Shown here: positions 5,084 through 5,132 of the stretch, piece after piece | Numbering within the stretch: the stretch's first letter is position 1 | Layout: each line of letters starts with the position of its first letter | From: Pseudomonadota bacterium | GTDB taxonomy: Bacteria > Bdellovibrionota_B > Oligoflexia > Oligoflexales > JAPPIL01 | Direction of reading: 5' to 3' | DNA length: 5,132 nt | Assembly: GCA_028877195.1 (NCBI GenBank) | Contig: JAPPIL010000121.1 | Span: forward strand, 1 to 5,132 | The notes under the pieces: generated by a model | Told to the model about the DNA's origin: nothing | Databases searched by the model: none | The model's input: only the letters and a program-made list of their open reading frames with translations | Made by a program: the position numbers and the translations under genes

Positions 5084-5132
5084 CGTGCAGCCAAGTTATT
5101 GAGGCACAAAACCTCACGTCTACGAGACATGA

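Noticed and set aside
4980..5117. A 46-codon N-terminal extension of the VC0807-like protein from ATG 5117
   Set aside because: It is the intergenic repeat and its hairpins read in frame. It is highly basic, has no family resemblance, and the membrane protein begins naturally at 4979.
1..5132. CRISPR array, tRNA, rRNA or replication origin
   Set aside because: No regularly spaced repeats with unique spacers, no cloverleaf or rRNA motifs, and no iteron or DnaA-box cluster were seen.

Overview
The window reads as bacterial chromosomal DNA, most likely from a gammaproteobacterium. Base composition is moderate, an Amt-type ammonium channel is present, and the third protein resembles the VC0807 family of small membrane proteins. 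That assignment rests on family recognition alone and I cannot name a genus. There are no rRNA or tRNA genes, no CRISPR array and no complete insertion sequence.

Layout. Positions 1-263 hold no convincing gene. They carry degenerate CT-rich repeats, two tandem short hairpins, a possible leftover end of an IS5/IS903-like element, and one copy of a 42-nt repeat that runs into the stop codon of the first gene. Positions 264-2642 (minus strand) encode a 792-residue protein that I do not recognise as a named family. It has a Sec-type signal peptide, no cysteine at all, and four segments that look like Cro/C1 (XRE) helix-turn-helix folds, each followed by a helix with a 'KLI'-like signature. This is the most unusual item here. 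Positions 2643-2894 are the divergent promoter region. Positions 2895-4244 (plus) encode an ammonium transporter of the Amt/MEP/Rh family with signal peptide, twin-histidine pore and conserved C-terminal tail. Twelve bases after its stop codon is a perfect 10-bp hairpin (4257-4281), shared with the convergent gene at 4293-4979 (minus), a 228-residue multi-pass membrane protein. Positions 4980-5132 hold stacked GC-rich hairpins and the second copy of the 42-nt repeat.

How the parts relate. The exported protein and amt are divergently transcribed from a 252-bp gap. amt has a candidate sigma-54-like promoter, which would fit nitrogen control, but no glnK (PII) gene is adjacent within the window. 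amt and the VC0807-like gene converge. Nothing shows that the three genes work in one pathway. Two near-identical 42-nt direct repeats bracket all three genes, and an 18-nt inverted pair lies just inside them. These look like copies of a dispersed, modular intergenic repeat family.
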